Positions 42,541-50,718 of a stretch of 64,000 nt of DNA are shown in pieces. The notes beneath the pieces are model-generated. The model had not been told where the DNA came from and searched no databases. It saw only the letters and a list, made by a program, of their open reading frames with translations. The stretch is from UBA6898 sp964463135 (GTDB taxonomy: Bacteria > Nitrospirota > Thermodesulfovibrionia > Thermodesulfovibrionales > UBA6898). Numbering within the stretch: the stretch's first letter is position 1; each line of letters begins with the position of its first letter. The translations under genes and the position numbers were made by a program. The stretch spans positions 310,001-374,000 of the forward strand of contig CAYXBA010000001.1 of assembly GCA_964463135.1 (NCBI GenBank). The letters are read 5' to 3'.

Positions 42541-43113
42541 TTATGCAGTAGCGTAGTTTTCTGCTGCTCCCATTTCCATTGCACTCAGGAACTCGGCCAA
42601 ACTTAGGCATTCTACGATCTCATTCTTTGAATTAAGGCCAGCTACAAAAGTTAGCTCATTAATGAATACAGAACCACCTCCATCGCCTCCTAATGGCCCT
42701 TTTCTAAAGTGAGTGAACTGTTTTACGTATTCTGCAAAGCCAACATGATCCTTGCCACTACGCAGGAGAGTCTCTAAGTTGGAGGGCTTGCCAGAGAAGT
42801 ACGTTTGGTAGCAGAGTTCAACGCGATTGATAGCAATGCCCTTCTTTCCATAAATAATGTAATGATGCTCATCTATTGAAGATAGCGCTTCTTTTGCTTC
42901 TCCATATCTGCCATGAAACTTATCTATTTCACTATTGATGCTTTGGTGATCCTTCTTAAACTCAATCAGAAGCCATCTGTGTTTTGATATGAAAATGGCA
43001 TCGCCTATAAGCTCTTCCTTGCCATCGAGAGGCGCTAAGAATAGATTCTTCACAGGAACAACGGTCATAATAAATTGATACTCGACAGTCTTTTCCCACC
43101 ATCTGATATTCAT
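42541..43113 (-). CDS. PD-(D/E)XK-like hypothetical protein
   Basis: 190 residues. Near residues 37-55 IGDAIFISKHRWLLIEFKKD shows the D ... E-F-K spacing of a PD-(D/E)XK nuclease core. Otherwise unrecognised; the C-terminal half is alpha/beta with a glycine-rich GPLGGDGGGSVF turn. Single gene, convergent with the polytopic-protein region. A restriction-like or host-surveillance role is only a guess. Confidence 0.62.
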   Translation of the reverse strand: MNIRWWEKTVEYQFIMTVVPVKNLFLAPLDGKEELIGDAIFISKHRWLLIEFKKDHQSINSEIDKFHGRYGEAKEALSSIDEHHYIIYGKKGIAINRVELCYQTYFSGKPSNLETLLRSGKDHVGFAEYVKQFTHFRKGPLGGDGGGSVFINELTFVAGLNSKNEIVECLSLAEFLSAMEMGAAENYATA

Positions 43114-43163
43114 GACATTTCCTTTAACCCCTTATATTTAGGGAGATAGTTGGAATACAGACA

Positions 43164-43283
43164 CTACTTACCGTTCACTGAATCCTTGAAAGCCTTGCCA
43201 GCTGAGAACTTTGGCGATTTTCTTGCTGCAATCTTGATGGTAGCTCCGGTCTTGGGATTTCTCCCGGTCCTCGCTTTTCTCCT
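43164..43283 (-). pseudogene. HU-family DNA-binding protein fragment
   Basis: The last ~39 residues of an HU/IHF-like protein are readable (RKARTGRNPKTGATIKIAAR then KSPKFSAGKAFKDSVNGK), including the beta-arm and final helix. The N-terminal half is replaced by unrelated sequence, so this is a 5'-deleted remnant. Confidence 0.8.
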
Positions 43284-43414
43284 CGAAAATGAGTATTGAA
43301 GGTCTGGTTGAAGTGTCAATGGGAGGGAAAAGGAATAAAGACGACTTAAAAGAAACCATAGTGCCACACAGGGATTTTTCAAGTCACTTTAAATTTACAC
43401 TATGCTCTATATGC

Positions 43415-44116
43415 TTATTCGCGATAAGATGCCCAGAGGCTAATCAGATTGAATATTGATGAGATTGCAAGGTCAGTATTTCTTAGATCAGGGGTGGGAT
43501 TAAGTTGCACAAGGTTATTTCTCATGATTCTTGCGGCATCGAGCCAAGCGGGAGGTATAATTGTTTCTCTGATCGCATGAGCAATCTCATCAATTTGGCT
43601 TATGTCAATCTTGAGTATTTCTGCAATATCTATCGCGATATCCTCAGCCTCTAAATGCTTAACACCTCGCCAAGTCCACACGAACTCGTTTCCCGTGTAG
43701 TCCATCGATAAGTATCGAAATCCCTTCATTGTAAAATCTTGAGGATCGAAGCGACCGAAGGCAATGAAATCACTTGAAATCGCTGCGTGAAGCCTTCCGC
43801 ATAGAATTGAAAGAATCTCCTTTAGCTCGGAACTGACTACCACTCTATTTCCTATGAAGTTCAATTTATCATGACAAAGAGCACAGGCAAGCAACCATAT
43901 GTAATCTGGATTTGATATATTTCCCTGCAGACCGCGTCTCGCACGAGAGAGAAAGGCCTTCATGGCGTCGACATCTTGCTGAGAGTTTCCTGAAAAATCA
44001 GACATTTTCATAGCAAGGGCAAAATCTGATTTCTTCCAGATTTGACTTACATATGCATACATCCGCTTCATGCGTAAGCAATCATATGGATTTTTCTTGG
44101 GTCTTCCTTTTTTCAT
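43415..44116 (-). CDS. KGRP-motif DNA-binding-like protein, paralogue B
   Basis: 233 residues. MKKGRPKKNPYDCLRMKRMY at the N-terminus and DIAIDIAEILKIDISQIDEI near 155-174 correspond to RGRPRNNAYEVLRAQALYKL and DVAIDVAEILGLD in the protein at 34050-34979. The middle also shares spacing and a helical character. It is divergent from the small-gene chain leading to int, as paralogue A is from the phosphoesterase operon. Unrecognised family; transcription factor is the simplest idea. Confidence 0.7.
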   Translation of the reverse strand: MKKGRPKKNPYDCLRMKRMYAYVSQIWKKSDFALAMKMSDFSGNSQQDVDAMKAFLSRARRGLQGNISNPDYIWLLACALCHDKLNFIGNRVVVSSELKEILSILCGRLHAAISSDFIAFGRFDPQDFTMKGFRYLSMDYTGNEFVWTWRGVKHLEAEDIAIDIAEILKIDISQIDEIAHAIRETIIPPAWLDAARIMRNNLVQLNPTPDLRNTDLAISSIFNLISLWASYRE

Positions 44117-44167
44117 TTTAATGTCCGCAAAAAGACTATTAAATAGTTACCGACAAACCATAACACC

Positions 44168-44338
44168 TTGATATACAGTATAACAAAAGGAACTCAAAAA
44201 GTAGATAAAGGAGCTTATTTAGGTGCACTGCATATCCGTGACGGCTTTGAGTTTGATCTTGCTAAATATGATCTTGGGACATTCATGTTAGGTCTTTGGA
44301 ATCTGGCAGAACTGACGGCAAAGAGGAAGTTGATTTGA
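44168..44338 (+). CDS. Possible 56-residue protein upstream of the replication-like gene
   Basis: A frame from TTG 44168 ends in GFEFDLAKYDLGTFMLGLWN then LAELTAKRKLI. Its TGA overlaps the next gene's TTG start in the manner TTGA. The start is unclear, since a TATACAGTATAA promoter-like sequence lies at its beginning; it could be the 3' end of a decayed gene. The overlap is the best sign that it is translated. Confidence 0.42.
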   Translation: MIYSITKGTQKVDKGAYLGALHIRDGFEFDLAKYDLGTFMLGLWNLAELTAKRKLI

Positions 44339-44778
44339 GGTCGCTGAGGCGCAGAAGAGGACAAGGGAGTAAGTTGCCTCCCTTTGTTCCCTTGATCTGG
44401 GAGTTATTGAACAGCGCAGCTTTCAGGAAGTTACCATTCGCTGCAGCCAAGGCTCTTCCTTACTTCTTAGGGAAGGTTAAGGTTAGCTTTAACGATCCCA
44501 TTCGCTATGAAACGCCTTTTCGACTCTCATATCCCGAGGCAAAAAAACTTGGCTTTGCAGCTGCAACTTTTTCAAAGATCATTCAAGATCTCATAAGGTT
44601 TGGTTTTATCGATCCTAAAGAAAAAGGAGGGCTGAGAGGCGCTGGGAAGGGTTACAACGAGTTCGTCGTCTCACCGCGCTGGCAGTTTTATGGAAAGCCT
44701 GAATTTGAGCCTCTTGAATGGAAGTTGTTCAGCGGGAAGGGCTGCACAAAGGTAACTTCAAAAAGTGAAACTGAATGA
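44335..44778 (+). CDS. Replication-initiator-like winged-helix protein
   Basis: 147 residues from TTG 44335, with AGAGGAAG about 7 nt before it (a TTG at 44296 is also possible). Basic N-terminus, then PPFVPLIWELLNSAAFRKLP, AAKALPYFLGKV, SYPEAKKLGFAAATFSKIIQ and LIRFGFIDPKEKGGLRG. This pattern, with a winged-helix pair, occurs in element-encoded proteins near integration and replication genes. Role in replication or regulation is inference. Confidence 0.68.
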   Translation: MRSLRRRRGQGSKLPPFVPLIWELLNSAAFRKLPFAAAKALPYFLGKVKVSFNDPIRYETPFRLSYPEAKKLGFAAATFSKIIQDLIRFGFIDPKEKGGLRGAGKGYNEFVVSPRWQFYGKPEFEPLEWKLFSGKGCTKVTSKSETE

Positions 44779-44796
44779 TTCAAAAAGTGATATGAA

Positions 44797-44928
44797 ATGG
44801 ATCTGATGACAGTAGTTATTTCATTTATTGAAGTTGTAGAGCCATTTATAAGCACATTTTGTTTTCACATTTTGAAGACTATTCTATATATAGCCATCCC
44901 GAGTGTCGGCATCAAGCAAAATGAATAG
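44797..44928 (+). CDS. Possible 43-residue hydrophobic protein
   Basis: MDLMTVVISFIEVVEPFIST and FCFHILKTILYIAIPSVGIK: one or two hydrophobic stretches. Its end overlaps the following gene by 8 nt, the same overlap size as between the next two genes. No ribosome site is strong and no family is known. Confidence 0.38.
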   Translation: MDLMTVVISFIEVVEPFISTFCFHILKTILYIAIPSVGIKQNE

Positions 44929-45205
44929 TTCAATGAAAGACTCCGATGGATGGCCGGAATTGTCTGACTATCGCATGCATCTTCGATGTTCTGGATATTG
45001 TGTCGCGATGACTATGAGCGCAGCAGTCACGAGGGAAATCATGAATGCTGTAAGCGGACAAGTCGGTAGGAGTCTTTGCAAGCTGGGGGCTGCGAATAAC
45101 ATTGATCGACTTTTTCCGTTCATGCGGAAAATTGATATGTGCCGCCTCGAGAAAAGGCTTGGCGTAGACCGATACGGGGATCAGTCCGGGCATTTCCATG
45201 GATAA
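44921..45205 (+). CDS. 94-residue hypothetical protein before xis
   Basis: From ATG 44921: SDGWPELSDYRMHLRC, then a helical middle, ending GVDRYGDQSGHFHG. It overlaps the preceding small gene and the xis gene by 8 nt each, fitting an operon of coupled small genes. A slightly longer start at 44903 is possible. Family not recognised. Confidence 0.5.
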   Translation: MNSSMKDSDGWPELSDYRMHLRCSGYCVAMTMSAAVTREIMNAVSGQVGRSLCKLGAANNIDRLFPFMRKIDMCRLEKRLGVDRYGDQSGHFHG

Positions 45206-45614
45206 GGTGCTCAGGGCATTACTGCCGAGGCAAGAAATTAAACCCGAAGAGCGCTATTTCAGAGATGCTGCAAATCTCAGAGATATGGTAGCGACATTGC
45301 TCAACTCGCATCGCGATCTCACCGCGAAGTTCAATGAGACCCTTGCGAAGATCGATAATCTCGATATGACGGAACGCTGGCTGTCGATCACGGCCGCCTC
45401 CAAATACGCCTCAATGTGCGACAAGAATCTTATTAAATATGTTCTTGCTGGTCAGATTTACGGCGTGAAGATCGATGACAAGTGGAGACTCGACAAGTGC
45501 TCAATTGATACCTTTATGACAAAGCGAAAAGGCTCCTATGCACCGGAAGTCCAGGAAGTAAAAGATAGGCTTGTTAAAGAGATGTTTGCACCGAAGAGAA
45601 GGGCGGCGTTATAA
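45198..45614 (+). CDS. xis: Excisionase-like helix-turn-helix protein
   Basis: 138 residues. The central ERWLSITAASKYASMCDKN and LIKYVLAGQIYGVKIDDKWR form an HTH_17-type motif as in excisionases. The N-terminal part is a coiled helix (LRDMVATLLNSHRDLTAKFN). It overlaps the integrase start by 1 nt (TAATG) and so is translated with it. Would steer the integrase towards excision of the element. Confidence 0.82.
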   Translation: MDKVLRALLPRQEIKPEERYFRDAANLRDMVATLLNSHRDLTAKFNETLAKIDNLDMTERWLSITAASKYASMCDKNLIKYVLAGQIYGVKIDDKWRLDKCSIDTFMTKRKGSYAPEVQEVKDRLVKEMFAPKRRAAL

Positions 45615-46720
45615 TGAGCAAGATGAAAAAGTTTCGTCGCGGAAAAGGCGGCACTTGGTATGTTCGATTTGGTCGTGGAGTCGAGCGCTCGCTCGGCACC
45701 AGCGACGAAGAAGTCGCTAATAAGCTGATCGCCGACCTTGAATATGAGAAAGCCAAGAATAATCTACATATTGTCGGCAAGAAGGAGCTCCGGCCGCTCT
45801 CGGTTTTTGTTTCAGAATACCTCTCGACCCGTAAGTCTATGGCGCCGAACACCTACCGTGCCGACAAACTTGCCTTGGCTAAGTTTTCCGAATTCTACGG
45901 GGAGAGTAAATCCCTGGGCGCAATTAACGCTAAGACGCTCGATCAATTCCGTGCATGGCTTAAGAGCGAGGGCGGAGTGATCATGAATAGATCCACCCGA
46001 AAAGTAACCGGCCGGACCTCGCTTATGAACTCATCCTGCAACACAAATATCAAGCACTTAAAGATCGCGCTGAAAACCGCCATCAAATGGGATTATATCA
46101 AAGCCCGTATTGATCTTCGAGACGATCTGAAGCAGTATCGGGTCGATCAGCGGAAAGCTGTGTTTATGTCACGGGAAGAGGTAGGCAAACTTCTTGGAAT
46201 CGCCGGCGCAGATCCTCTTATGAAGGCTCCTATCGCCATCCAGGTATTTTGCGGCTGCAGCCGTGCGGAAGTTATGGGACAGTTTCACTTCACCCCGACC
46301 CATATTGAATATAAGAGAGTGAAAACAGGCAAGCTGGTTCGGGTGCCGATCAGCGAGGGTCTTCGACCGTATATCTCTTATCTGCGTGAAGGGCTGCAGT
46401 ACATTGTGCCGTGGAAAAATCCAAGGACATATTCTGATAAGTTTTCAGAGGTAGTTGAAAAGGCCTCTATTGCAGGTATTAGCCCTCATAAAGTCAGGCA
46501 TACTTTTGCGACTCACATGCTGCAAGAAGGCGCCGACCTGAAGACAATAAGCGAGTTATTGGGACACTCGAGTATTCATATTACGGCTGAATTTTATGCG
46601 CACATTTCGGACGAGCAGAAGAGAAAAGCAGTCAACCTTTTGTCGTATGATGCACCATCACCTGCAGTCAAATTGCAGGCAGTCAATTCTAACTCAAGGA
46701 AAATAAAGAATAAAAAATAG
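45614..46720 (+). CDS. int: Tyrosine recombinase (integrase) of the tRNA-Lys island
   Basis: 368 residues. N-terminal SAM-like core-binding domain (about 50-160, VSEYLSTRKSMAPNTYRADK), catalytic domain with Arg in CGCSRAEVMG (near 214), HKVRHTFATHML (near 293) carrying the second Arg, GHSSIHITAEFYAH with histidine and the nucleophilic Tyr (near 317-330). The gene ends 12 nt before attR, the usual layout. It would join attL and attR in tRNA-Lys. Confidence 0.95.
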   Translation: MSKMKKFRRGKGGTWYVRFGRGVERSLGTSDEEVANKLIADLEYEKAKNNLHIVGKKELRPLSVFVSEYLSTRKSMAPNTYRADKLALAKFSEFYGESKSLGAINAKTLDQFRAWLKSEGGVIMNRSTRKVTGRTSLMNSSCNTNIKHLKIALKTAIKWDYIKARIDLRDDLKQYRVDQRKAVFMSREEVGKLLGIAGADPLMKAPIAIQVFCGCSRAEVMGQFHFTPTHIEYKRVKTGKLVRVPISEGLRPYISYLREGLQYIVPWKNPRTYSDKFSEVVEKASIAGISPHKVRHTFATHMLQEGADLKTISELLGHSSIHITAEFYAHISDEQKRKAVNLLSYDAPSPAVKLQAVNSNSRKIKNKK

Positions 46721-46731
46721 CATACCTCACT

Positions 46732-46781
46732 ACTCTTAATCAGCGGGTCGCAAGTTCGAATCTTGCACGGTTCACCAGATA
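46732..46781 (+). repeat. attR: 50-bp repeat of the tRNA-Lys 3' part
   Basis: Identical to 7349-7398, from the anticodon loop to four bases past the CCA. Here the 5' half of a tRNA is absent (the preceding base is t instead of g and pairing is lost), so this is the island's right border, not a functional tRNA. Confidence 0.95.
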
Positions 46782-46787
46782 TTTCTA

Positions 46788-46822
46788 AGAGGTCAGTCTT
46801 CAGAGGCTGGCCTCTTTTTTTT
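46788..46822 (+). terminator. Rho-independent terminator after attR
   Basis: A 12-bp stem (agaggtcagtct / aggctggcctct, two G-U pairs), a tetraloop and then a run of eight T. Likely the terminator of the original tRNA-Lys or of int. Confidence 0.8.
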
Positions 46823-46931
46823 GTATTGCACATGGTCAGGATCGCCCCGGTTACATCTGGCCCGGCATGTTCAGATACTCATTTTTGACGGAACCCCTGC
46901 CTGTAACGCGGAGCAGTTTTAGGATTAACGG

Positions 46932-47288
46932 TCAGTTGCCGAGAATATAGGTTATAACCTCGCGAAGTCTGGATGCGTTAAATGGCTTGCTGAGGAAGAA
47001 CTGATTTTTATTCAGCGTGACCTCTGTGGGGTCCACACTGCCGGAGGCAATAATGATAGGCATGTCAGGGTATAACTCTTCCAGGTGCTTTTTAGTCAAC
47101 GCACCGTTCATAACGGGCATTAACCAATCCAATATGGCAAGATCGAAGGGTTCAGATCTTCCTGAGCAATTCTTTAATGCCTCCATGCCGTTGGCTGCAG
47201 TCGTGACGGCAAAGCCGAAGTCCTTCAGCGTATGGCTGTAAAAATTCCTGATTATTTCTTCGTCATCTACAACCAAGACGGTTCGCAT
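46932..47288 (-). CDS. Single-domain response regulator (CheY-like)
   Basis: 118 residues from MRTVLVVDDEEIIRNFYSHT, preceded by AGGGAGA; a ten-codon longer start lacks a ribosome site. Acidic pocket DDE (8-10), phospho-acceptor Asp in LAILDWLMP (near 54), Lys in FLSKPFN (near 102). No output domain. Divergent from the GGDEF regulator and lying between attR and the third tRNA-Lys scar; its histidine kinase is not in the window. Confidence 0.9.
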   Translation of the reverse strand: MRTVLVVDDEEIIRNFYSHTLKDFGFAVTTAANGMEALKNCSGRSEPFDLAILDWLMPVMNGALTKKHLEELYPDMPIIIASGSVDPTEVTLNKNQFFLSKPFNASRLREVITYILGN

Positions 47289-47452
47289 ACGGTCTCCCTG
47301 CTCGCTATTTCTATTCAAAGTATATCACAGCTTAGCGAATGCAATTGGTAAATTTCCCTGGCAAAGCTCCCCTGCGCAAAAGGACTGACATTATCTTTAT
47401 TGGCTGCCATGCCTTTACGTTGCTTGACTATCTGATATACTATTAAAGCGCT

Positions 47453-48325
47453 ATGGATATCCGAACAGACAAGCAAAGAACCATGCTTATTGTTGATGAC
47501 AATGAGGTTATTCTTGCGTCGTTAAAAGCCTGGTTTGATGGTAATGGTTTCAGTTGTGAAGCCGCTCTTGATGCCAAACAGGCCATGGCGATCATTGAGC
47601 AGAAGAGTTTTGACTTCATGCTGACCGATATTGTTCTCCCGGGGGTAAACGGGCTTGAATTGACCGAGAAAGTAAAAGCGCTGCAGCCTAATATAAAAAT
47701 TATAGTAATGACAGGTTATGGCGACAGTTTCTCCTATGACAAAGCTATTGAGGTTGGTGCATCTGATTATATCAAGAAGCCCTTTACCATGCAGGAACTC
47801 TCAGCGAGAATGAAAATATTGCAGATCCAGGAAGATGTCCTCAACTGGGCCATTACCGACGAACTTACCGGCATATATAATCGCAAGGGATTCTATACGC
47901 TGGCTTCCCATTTACTGAAACTCGCGCAGCGAAACAAGCAGGGCATGTATCTGCTTTATGCAGATTTGGACGATCTGAAGAAAATCAATGATAGTTATGG
48001 ACACAAAGAAGGAGATCTGCTCATTTCCGAGACAGCCAAGCTTCTTTCCACGAGCTATCGGCAATCAGATGTAATTGCCCGTATCGGAGGGGATGAGTTT
48101 GTCGTTTTTCCTGTCGGCACGTCAGGAGATTCAGCCGAAATAATCAGTGGCCGCCTGGAAAATGCGATTGCCCGTTACAATGAAGGGCACGGAGAAGGAC
48201 GCAAAATATCGCTGAGCTGGGGCATTGCTATTTTCAAGCCGGAGAACCCGAGCCGCGTTGACGACCTCTTGGAACAGGCAGATGCAGCAATGTACGCGAT
48301 GAAAAAGGCAAAGAAGGCAAAATAA
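47453..48325 (+). CDS. Response regulator-GGDEF diguanylate cyclase
   Basis: 290 residues: receiver domain (DD at 15-16, Asp in LTDIVLPG near 58, Lys in KKPFT near 108), a short linker and an intact GGDEF domain (RIGGDEFVV, near 213-221). An inhibitory RxxD site (RQSD) sits exactly five residues before GGDEF, so product feedback by c-di-GMP is expected. Would make c-di-GMP on phosphorylation. It faces away from the CheY-like gene; the pair may share a sensor. Confidence 0.93.
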   Translation: MDIRTDKQRTMLIVDDNEVILASLKAWFDGNGFSCEAALDAKQAMAIIEQKSFDFMLTDIVLPGVNGLELTEKVKALQPNIKIIVMTGYGDSFSYDKAIEVGASDYIKKPFTMQELSARMKILQIQEDVLNWAITDELTGIYNRKGFYTLASHLLKLAQRNKQGMYLLYADLDDLKKINDSYGHKEGDLLISETAKLLSTSYRQSDVIARIGGDEFVVFPVGTSGDSAEIISGRLENAIARYNEGHGEGRKISLSWGIAIFKPENPSRVDDLLEQADAAMYAMKKAKKAK

Positions 48326-48442
48326 CAGCCGCTTACCCGCTTACCTGCTGACGCGTTCGATGGTTTTCGGCACCCCTTCGTTTTATGGACAGCGTCCAAT
48401 AATGCCATAGTTAAACATTTACTTGTGTTATTCGTAATTCAT

Positions 48443-48484
48443 CGGGTCGCAGGTCCGAAGCCTGCACGGTTCACCAGATATTTC
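48443..48484 (+). repeat. Third, diverged copy of the tRNA-Lys 3' end
   Basis: 38 of 42 bases match attR from cgggtcgca to the downstream atatttc. The T arm reads GCAGG-TCCGAAG-CCTGC, with a compensated A-T to G-C pair but a changed T-loop position 55, so it is not a working tRNA. It shares atatttc with attR's right flank, which attL lacks. Read as an older attachment scar. Confidence 0.85.
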
Positions 48485-48486
48485 AA

Positions 48487-48516
48487 GGGGCTGCGCGAGA
48501 TCGCAGCCCCTTTTTT
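48487..48516 (+). terminator. Rho-independent terminator after the third tRNA-Lys scar
   Basis: Nine-bp perfect stem (ggggctgcg / cgcagcccc), six-nt loop, then six T. Each tRNA-Lys 3' copy in the window is followed by such a terminator. Confidence 0.85.
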
Positions 48517-48547
48517 CGTGATACCGTGCTTGATGAATAACCTGATA

Positions 48548-49054
48548 TTATTTCTGCATCTTTTTCGCTTTTCTCTTGTCCCTGATCATCTTCGTGTCGC
48601 TGTACATATCTTCGTACGCTGCCTTCATGACCGTCTCAAAGTCGGCCAGATTGCCGCCATTGGTTTTCATAAAGCCTTCGGCATCCTCCTTCTTTGCAAA
48701 GGCCCATTTGCCCCTTTTGGACATGACCCCCGGCTTGCTGCCTCCGACGATCCAGAAGGCCTTTTCCGCATCGATCAGTTCTTTGGTATTGAAATCGCCG
48801 ACCGTGATCGAAACAGGGGTCTTATCGATATTGTTGGCGAGATCGACCGCAGCACAGTGGAGGCTGCATACGGCCACTGACGTGTTGTCATCATAGTTGA
48901 TCACCATGCGCGAAAAATCGAACATGCCCCGGTCCATACCGCAGTATTGACAGGACTTATGTTTTTGAATATCTTCCTTCGGCTCTGCAAATGCCGGTGC
49001 TGCCAGGAACACGAAACCGACCAGTATTGACAGTATGATATTTGTTATTTTCAT
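48548..49054 (-). CDS. NosL-family protein
   Basis: 168 residues. N-terminal signal peptide (ITNIILSILVGFVFLAAPAF), then the NosL signature SCQYCGMDRGMFDFSRM near 34-50 and VCSLHCAAVDLANN, giving cysteine, methionine and histidine copper ligands. NosL proteins are copper carriers for respiratory enzymes and related systems. It lacks the lipobox of canonical NosL, as far as I can see. It follows the split-Soret-type cytochrome gene on the same strand and may serve it. Confidence 0.85.
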   Translation of the reverse strand: MKITNIILSILVGFVFLAAPAFAEPKEDIQKHKSCQYCGMDRGMFDFSRMVINYDDNTSVAVCSLHCAAVDLANNIDKTPVSITVGDFNTKELIDAEKAFWIVGGSKPGVMSKRGKWAFAKKEDAEGFMKTNGGNLADFETVMKAAYEDMYSDTKMIRDKRKAKKMQK

Positions 49055-49115
49055 TTGTAAGTCTCCTTTTTATGTCCTGATTTAATAAGAGCATTCCGCT
49101 TTAATTTTATTCAAA

Positions 49116-49916
49116 TCACATTTTCTTTGCGGAGGGCGGCGCAGGAACATTAGCCCCGTGGCATTCAGTGCAATTTTGCTGAGCCGTGATCCCAACGTTC
49201 GATGCCGCTTTCCAGGTGCTTTTTTGTTTATAGGTGCCGTCTTTCCATGCATTCAGGTCCTGAACAAGGTGATATGCAGCGCTTGCCGTCACCCGTGCGC
49301 ACCTGTCCCTCCTTTCAGGGCTTCCGATAGCGTACCCTGATGCCTTCATCCATTTGCCAACCGAGATATGACAAAGCGGGGAATTACTTGTCGTCTGCAT
49401 GATCGCTGCCTTGATCTTCGGTTCTTTCGGCGTGAAGGTAGGCAGGGCTGTTTCGGAGTACCATTCCAGGGCATCAGCGCCGATTGCTGCGCCGTTCTCG
49501 CACTCAGGGCCTGCGATCCTGGGACCGATGATCATATTGCTCACAATGTTTGCACCTGCATTTGAGCCGCATATTGTTCCCCATCCGGCCATGCCGCCTT
49601 CAAGAAAGATAAAGGCATCAACGGGGAAGGAAGTATAGGGCTCACCCACTTTCTCTCTCAGCTGACTGAACACACTGCTGATGACCGCTGCCCCGCAGAA
49701 TATTCGGTACCATTTCTTATAGGCAAGCTCCGCTGTCTGTTCCGGATCCAGCTTTTCATACGGCCAGGGCCATTTGTCGGATGGGCTGCTTTTCGCTTCG
49801 GCCTTTGTCAGCAGGCTCATACCTCCGAATGCAGCCATGGCCAGGCCGGCAGCTATTCCGGCATTTTTCAGCAGAGCCCTTCTTGAGACCTCGTCTGTTA
49901 AGTTGTCGATCGTCAT
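49116..49916 (-). CDS. Tat-exported split-Soret-type cytochrome/C_GCAxxG_C_C protein
   Basis: 266 residues. Twin-arginine signal (SRRALLKNAGIAAGLAMAAF), then the C_GCAxxG_C_C redox core (RIFCGAAVISSVFSQLREKV; WGTICGSNAGANIVSN), conserved SPLCHISVGKWMKASG, and a C-terminal heme c motif CTECH. This is the layout of split-Soret cytochromes of sulfate reducers. Probably a periplasmic multi-redox-site protein; partner unknown. A hairpin at 49975-50005 separates it from the next gene. Confidence 0.85.
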   Translation of the reverse strand: MTIDNLTDEVSRRALLKNAGIAAGLAMAAFGGMSLLTKAEAKSSPSDKWPWPYEKLDPEQTAELAYKKWYRIFCGAAVISSVFSQLREKVGEPYTSFPVDAFIFLEGGMAGWGTICGSNAGANIVSNMIIGPRIAGPECENGAAIGADALEWYSETALPTFTPKEPKIKAAIMQTTSNSPLCHISVGKWMKASGYAIGSPERRDRCARVTASAAYHLVQDLNAWKDGTYKQKSTWKAASNVGITAQQNCTECHGANVPAPPSAKKM

Positions 49917-49974
49917 GACCCACCTCCTGAATGGGAATCCAGCTTCAAGAATTCAGTAAGAACATTAATGAAAG

Positions 49975-50005
49975 AGCCCTGCTCAGATCAGAAGCAGGGC
50001 TTTTT
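49975..50005. terminator. Terminator-like hairpin
   Basis: Stem gccctgct / agcagggc with a 9-nt loop; five T follow on the plus strand and a short T-rich tract on the minus strand. It lies downstream of the gene at 50017-50463. Confidence 0.6.
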
Positions 50006-50016
50006 GAAAAAAATGT

Positions 50017-50463
50017 TTATCTGCGCCATCCTGCCCATGCCGGAATACCGGCACTGTCCCTGAGGATCAGTGTATTGTCTCCTTTCTTTACTTCCTGAGC
50101 TATGATGAACTGCTTGCCTGCCATGGTCACTTTCGAACCCTTTACTTCTACCTTGTCTCCCTTTTCGATCTTCGTATCGAGCCGCTCGATATACCAGCTT
50201 GGGCCAAGGTGCACTTCCACGGTCTCTTTCTCTGTTTTCAGCATGAGATGGATACCGTTATTCATGCCTTTCATTGGCGTTGTCTGTGCAACCGTTGCAA
50301 CCGTGCCCGAGACCGTCTCGACCGTAGACGGGTTAAAATTTCTCTGATACTGGGAGCCCATGCCCCATCCGCCGCTGCCCTTCCATGGCGCTGCCAGGAC
50401 AACTGATGCGCCAAACAGGACCGCTACTGCCACTGCTGCCATGATCAGCCGCCGTTTTTTCAT
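50017..50463 (-). CDS. Periplasmic OB-fold-like hypothetical protein
   Basis: 148 residues: signal peptide (LIMAAVAVAVLFGASVVLAA), then VETVSGTVATVAQTTPMKGM, LMLKTEKETVEVHLGPSWYI, GDKVEVKGSKVTMAGKQFI and LRDSAGIPAWAGW. A small beta-barrel type found in periplasmic proteins of anaerobes; function unknown. Single gene on the minus strand with its ribosome site (AGGAGG) upstream. Confidence 0.78.
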   Translation of the reverse strand: MKKRRLIMAAVAVAVLFGASVVLAAPWKGSGGWGMGSQYQRNFNPSTVETVSGTVATVAQTTPMKGMNNGIHLMLKTEKETVEVHLGPSWYIERLDTKIEKGDKVEVKGSKVTMAGKQFIIAQEVKKGDNTLILRDSAGIPAWAGWRR

Positions 50464-50718
50464 AGGAAACCTCCTTGGTTCGGTTAATCTGATTATAGCA
50501 CTGCACCTAATAATTGCAACTTTAGAGTTAACTGTATGAATTTGAAAGCGAATTTGGCCTGAGCGGGTCTCAATTCTCTCCGCCCTCTCGGGATTGCCCT
50601 GTTTATTACAATCAGATGATATTGTGATCTGGTCTGATACCGCGAATTGGTTTTATATTATTGCCATCATGAAATCTTTGAGTTCGGAACGAAGCGAATA
50701 TAACCTGTCTGGACCGAT

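Noticed and set aside
46732..46781. A second functional tRNA-Lys gene
   Set aside because: Only the 3' half is present; no D arm or acceptor 5' strand.
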